From Akkermansiaceae bacterium (GTDB taxonomy: Bacteria; Verrucomicrobiota; Verrucomicrobiia; Verrucomicrobiales; Akkermansiaceae): a stretch of 7,530 nt of DNA. Position 1 is the stretch's first letter. Every line of letters begins with the position of its first letter. The position numbers and the translations under genes are program-made. Positions 4,389-7,530 of the stretch are shown here, one piece after another. The notes beneath the pieces were generated by a model. That model ran no database searches. It had not been told where the DNA came from and saw only the letters and a program-made list of their open reading frames with translations. The stretch spans positions 1-7,530 of the forward strand of contig JAHDGN010000024.1 of the NCBI GenBank assembly GCA_020627645.1, written 5' to 3'.

Positions 4389-7265
4389 ATGACTTCGGCA
4401 GAGATTCGAAATAGCTTTTTGGAGTTCTTTAAGGAGAAGAGTCACACGGTGGTGCCGTCGGCATCGTTGTTGCCTCAATCACCTGGATTGTTGTTTACGA
4501 ATGCGGGGATGAATCAGTTCGTGCCTTATTTTTTGGGGACTGAGAAGGCTCCTTATGATCCCCCGAGGGCGGCTGATACTCAGAAATGTATCCGGGCGGG
4601 GGGAAAGCATAATGATTTGGAGGATGTGGGGTATGATACGTATCACCATACCTTGTTTGAGATGCTGGGGAATTGGTCGTTTGGTGATTATTTCAAGAAG
4701 GAGGCGATTGAGTGGGCATGGGAGTTGGTGGTGGAGCGATGGGGGCTGCCGGCGAATCGGCTGTATGCGACGGTTTATGCGCCGGGGGAGGGGGATCCTT
4801 CGGAGTTTGACCAGGAGGCGTATGATCTTTGGAAAGCTTTGTTTGAGAAAGCGGGGGTGGATCCGGCGGTTCACATTGTGAACGGGAATGTGAAGGATAA
4901 TTTTTGGATGATGGGTGATACGGGGCCGTGTGGGCCTTGCTCGGAGTTACATGTGGATATGACGCCGGAGGGTGATACGGGTGGGGAGTTGGTGAATATG
5001 GATTCGGATCTCTGTATTGAGATTTGGAACTTGGTGTTCATTCAGTACAATGCGGAGGCAGATGGGACGTTTCGGGATTTGCCGGCGAAGCATGTCGATA
5101 CTGGGATGGGCTTTGAGCGGGTGTGTGCGTTGATCCAGAATACGGATGGGTTCAAAGATTTTTCGAGAAAGCCGACGAATTACAATACGGATGTGTTTTC
5201 GCCGATTTTTGCGAAGTTGGAGGAGTTGAGCGGGAAGAAGTATGTGGATGTTTATCCGGGGGATGAGAGTGAGGTGGTAGAAGAGGCGATCGCATTTCGG
5301 GTGATTGCGGATCATATTCGGACGTTGAGTTTTTCGATTGCAGATGGGATTTTGCCGGGGAATAGTGGGAGGAATTATGTGTTGAGAAGAATTTTGAGGA
5401 GGGCGGTGAAGTATGGGCGGACTATAGGTTTTGATGGGACGGAGCCTTTTTTGCCTAAGGTCGTAGAGACCTTGGTGGCGGAGTTTGGTGGGGTATTCCC
5501 GGAGTTGAAGCTTCGAGCGGGTGCGATTATGGAAACTTTGGCGGTGGAGGAAAATTTATTCAATAAGACCTTGGATCGCGGGATGCAGAGCTTCTTTGTG
5601 GAAGTTGGGCTTTTGATTTCGAATGCGTTGGAAGGAAAAAAAATCTCTATCTTGATGCCGAACGGGAAAATGAGTCATTTTGGTGATGAGGGAAATGTTA
5701 TTCCTGAGCCCAAGTTTCCTGAATTTCATTGGTCGGAAATCACTCCAGAATTATTGAAGCGAATAGGTTGTAGAGATCTTAAATTTCCGCCAAGTGAAGC
5801 GTTTAAGCTCTACAGCACCTACGGGTTTCCATTGGATTTGACGGTCCTGTTGTGTCGGGAGCGGGGAATTACTTTGGATGAAGAAGCGGTAGAGGCTCGA
5901 ATGGAAGAGGATAGAGAGCTTTCACGTTCTGCTCAGAAGTCTGAGATTGTGCGGGCGGTAGATATTTCGACTGACGTTGAGACGGCGTTTGTGGGTTTTG
6001 AGGAAGATGACTGTGAGGCTGAAGTGCTTGAAGTCCATGAGCATGATGGGCAGTTGCTCGTGATGACAGATCGGACGGTTTTTTTCACTGAGATGGGAGG
6101 TCAGGAGGGTGATGTGGGGACTTTGGAAGTTGAGGGAAAGGTGGTGCTGGTGAGTCGGACGTTGAAGGTGGGTGGTGCGGTGGGGCATTTGGTTGATGCG
6201 AATGCGGGTGTTCAGGTTGGTTCTAGAGTGTTGCTGAAAATCGATCGGGAGAGGCGCTTGCCGATTGAGGTGCATCATACGGCGACCCATCTTTTGCATT
6301 GGGCGCTGCATGAGGTGGTTTCCAAGGATGCGGCTCAGCAGGGTTCGAGTGTCTCGCCGGAGCGCTTGAGGTTTGATTTCAATTCGAAGGCATTGACGGA
6401 TGATCAGGTGTTGGCGATTGAGGAGAAGGTGAATGCGGTGGTGGAGGCTGGAGATGTGGTGTCGTGGGTGGAGGTTCCTCATGAGGAGGTGAAGGATCGG
6501 GAGGATATCATGCAGTTCTTTGGTGATAAATATGGGGATTTGGTGAGGGTGGTGCAGATTGGGGGTGGGGAGAAGACCTTGGATGGTTATTCGATGGAGT
6601 TGTGTGGCGGGACTCATGTGAGAAATACGAAGGAAGTGGGGTTGTTTAAAATTAAGTCGGAGGGAGCGATTGCGAGTGGGGTGAGGAGGATTGAAGCTGT
6701 TTGTGGTTCGGCTGCGGAGACGTATGTGGCGGAGTTGGCGGAGAAGGAGGCGGGTGAAAAGGAAGAGGCTTTGGCGAAATTGGCGGTTGCGAATGAGCAG
6801 TTAGGGAAGTTGGAAGTGGCTGAAGTGGTGGTGGCCGATGGACTTTCTGCCAAGGAGGTCAAAGAATTGGCGGTGCAGGCTGAGAAGGCATTGAAGAAGG
6901 CGCAAGCGGCTGGTGCGGCGCGCATGGCGGATGCGATGTTGGCGGAGGAAAATTTGACGGGGAACATGGTGTTGAAGGTGGAGGGCTCGGCGGCGTTGTT
7001 GCAGGAGTTGTTCAATGGGTTGAAGAAGTTGCACTATACCCATGCGGCATTTTTTGTGGTTGATGATGGTGAGAGATTGCATTTGGGAGCGTTGTGTGGG
7101 GAAGAGGGGAATGATGCTGGGCATGGAGCGGGGAATTTAATTAAGGAGCTGGCTCCAATTGCTGGCGGGAAAGGTGGGGGGAAACCGGATATGGCGCGAG
7201 GGGCTGCTCCGGAGAGAGAGAAGGCTGAGGAGGTGTTGGTGGCGGCGAAAGAGAAGTTGATGTAA
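4389..7265 (+). CDS. alaS: Alanine--tRNA ligase with an internal insertion
   Basis: Class II synthetase that charges tRNA-Ala and hydrolyses Ser- or Gly-tRNA-Ala. The 958 residues exceed the usual 870-880. Catalytic domain: FTNAGMNQF (36-44), motif 2 CIRAGGKHNDLEDVGYDTYHH (67-87), NFWMMGDTGPCGPCSE (171-186), VDTGMGFER (236-244), motif 3 GRNYVLRRILRRAV (327-340). Editing domain: metal ligands His630 and His634 (HTATH), Cys739 and His743 (CGGTH). A helical stalk rich in Ala, Glu and Lys spans about 775-850, and the C-terminal DHHA1-type domain ends with GGKGGGKPDMARGA (926-939). All key residues are intact, so it should be active. Between residues 399 and 470 it holds about 50 more residues than the E. 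coli enzyme. The catalytic domain reads like the Bacteroidetes/eukaryote-type AlaRS. AAGGGG (4378-4383) lies 5 bases before ATG. No T-box element is visible in the leader. Confidence 0.97.
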   Translation: MTSAEIRNSFLEFFKEKSHTVVPSASLLPQSPGLLFTNAGMNQFVPYFLGTEKAPYDPPRAADTQKCIRAGGKHNDLEDVGYDTYHHTLFEMLGNWSFGDYFKKEAIEWAWELVVERWGLPANRLYATVYAPGEGDPSEFDQEAYDLWKALFEKAGVDPAVHIVNGNVKDNFWMMGDTGPCGPCSELHVDMTPEGDTGGELVNMDSDLCIEIWNLVFIQYNAEADGTFRDLPAKHVDTGMGFERVCALIQNTDGFKDFSRKPTNYNTDVFSPIFAKLEELSGKKYVDVYPGDESEVVEEAIAFRVIADHIRTLSFSIADGILPGNSGRNYVLRRILRRAVKYGRTIGFDGTEPFLPKVVETLVAEFGGVFPELKLRAGAIMETLAVEENLFNKTLDRGMQSFFVEVGLLISNALEGKKISILMPNGKMSHFGDEGNVIPEPKFPEFHWSEITPELLKRIGCRDLKFPPSEAFKLYSTYGFPLDLTVLLCRERGITLDEEAVEARMEEDRELSRSAQKSEIVRAVDISTDVETAFVGFEEDDCEAEVLEVHEHDGQLLVMTDRTVFFTEMGGQEGDVGTLEVEGKVVLVSRTLKVGGAVGHLVDANAGVQVGSRVLLKIDRERRLPIEVHHTATHLLHWALHEVVSKDAAQQGSSVSPERLRFDFNSKALTDDQVLAIEEKVNAVVEAGDVVSWVEVPHEEVKDREDIMQFFGDKYGDLVRVVQIGGGEKTLDGYSMELCGGTHVRNTKEVGLFKIKSEGAIASGVRRIEAVCGSAAETYVAELAEKEAGEKEEALAKLAVANEQLGKLEVAEVVVADGLSAKEVKELAVQAEKALKKAQAAGAARMADAMLAEENLTGNMVLKVEGSAALLQELFNGLKKLHYTHAAFFVVDDGERLHLGALCGEEGNDAGHGAGNLIKELAPIAGGKGGGKPDMARGAAPEREKAEEVLVAAKEKLM
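5622..5795 (+). other. Insertion segment within alaS
   Basis: Codons for about residues 412-469, between the end of the tRNA-recognition helices (KTLDRGM, 393-399) and the conserved AFKLYSTYGFPLDLT (471-485). In E. coli AlaRS about 20 residues join these blocks; here there are about 72. The segment is in frame, carries no stop, and encodes a Pro- and aromatic-containing stretch (for example PEPKFPEFHWSEITPELL) of no family I recognise. Its base composition lacks the G excess of the rest of the gene. Confidence 0.7.
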
Positions 7266-7277
7266 GGGAGTGAGAAA

Positions 7278-7530
7278 ATGAGGCCGAAGGAGAGAAAACA
7301 GGCGCTCTTTGAGGGACAGGGGTTTGTGGTGGTGAGGGGATTTTTCCCAGTGGAGGAGATTGCGGCGGTCAGGGAGGGACAGGATTTGTTTTATCGGGGG
7401 GAGGTTGACGTTGAGCCGGAGTTTGATTGGAAAAGGCCGAGGGTGTGTGGGGCGCGAACGCGGAAGCATCCTTTTGCGTCGTTTTTTCGGAGTGAGTTGG
7501 GGAAGTTGCTGAGGGATGGGAGGTTGGGGA
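7278..7530 (+). CDS. PhyH-like dioxygenase, N-terminal part (cut by window end)
   Basis: An open frame of 84 codons runs off the window. GGGAG (7266-7270) lies 7 bases before the ATG, and only 12 bases separate it from the alaS stop, so it is probably cotranscribed with alaS. The start FEGQGFVVVRGFFPVEEIAA matches the N-terminal strand and helix pattern of phytanoyl-CoA dioxygenase (PhyH) family proteins, Fe(II)/2-oxoglutarate oxygenases acting on varied small molecules. The iron-binding HxD...H residues would lie beyond the window, so neither activity nor substrate can be judged. Codon use has the same G-rich third positions as alaS, arguing for a native gene. Confidence 0.7.
   Translation, partial: MRPKERKQALFEGQGFVVVRGFFPVEEIAAVREGQDLFYRGEVDVEPEFDWKRPRVCGARTRKHPFASFFRSELGKLLRDGRLG

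Noticed and set aside
4138..4414. Two overlapping short + strand frames between the exported-protein gene and alaS
   Set aside because: They run through the terminator, overlap both flanking genes, and have no family resemblance.
5922..6617. Long antisense frame (231 codons) opposite alaS
   Set aside because: Same cause; the translation is His/Leu/Arg-rich low-complexity-like with no family resemblance, and the + strand codes for the AlaRS editing domain.

Overview
The window is an ordinary bacterial chromosomal segment with seven supported protein-coding genes and no mobile element, CRISPR array, rRNA or tRNA that I could find. Six genes read on the + strand and one (tsaB) on the - strand. 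The organism cannot be fixed from this alone. The Bacteroidetes/eukaryote-like alanyl-tRNA synthetase, a YcxB-like membrane protein joined to rnhA, and a PhyH-like gene after alaS make a Verrucomicrobiota (Opitutae-like) or related PVC bacterium my best guess, as inference only.

Layout. 1-245: a small two-helix membrane protein whose true start is uncertain because the frame stays open to the window edge. 246-585: no convincing gene. 586-1230 (-): tsaB, for tRNA t6A synthesis. 1231-1382: divergent intergenic region with a good tsaB promoter candidate placed for a leaderless mRNA. 1383-2513: citrate synthase, closed by a strong intrinsic terminator (2542-2576). 2597-3085 and 3082-3552: a YcxB-like membrane protein and ribonuclease HI, joined by an ATGA overlap. 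3636-4211: an unrecognised exported protein followed by a textbook terminator (4241-4273). 4389-7265: alaS with a 50-residue-class insertion. 7278-end: the start of a PhyH-like dioxygenase, 12 bases after alaS.

The genes do not form one pathway. tsaB and alaS both serve translation (tRNA modification and aminoacylation), gltA feeds the TCA cycle and rnhA removes RNA:DNA hybrids. They look like housekeeping genes in short transcription units separated by terminators.

The most striking global property is a very strong excess of G over C (and T over A) on the + strand. It continues through tsaB although that gene reads the other way, so it looks like a replication-strand bias and not a coding bias. 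Two stretches lose the bias: 246-585, and the insertion inside alaS (about 5640-5820). No previously undescribed multi-gene system is evident. The best leads are the AlaRS insertion, the candidate leaderless tsaB promoter, the promoter-within-terminator arrangement before the YcxB-like gene, and the orphan exported protein.
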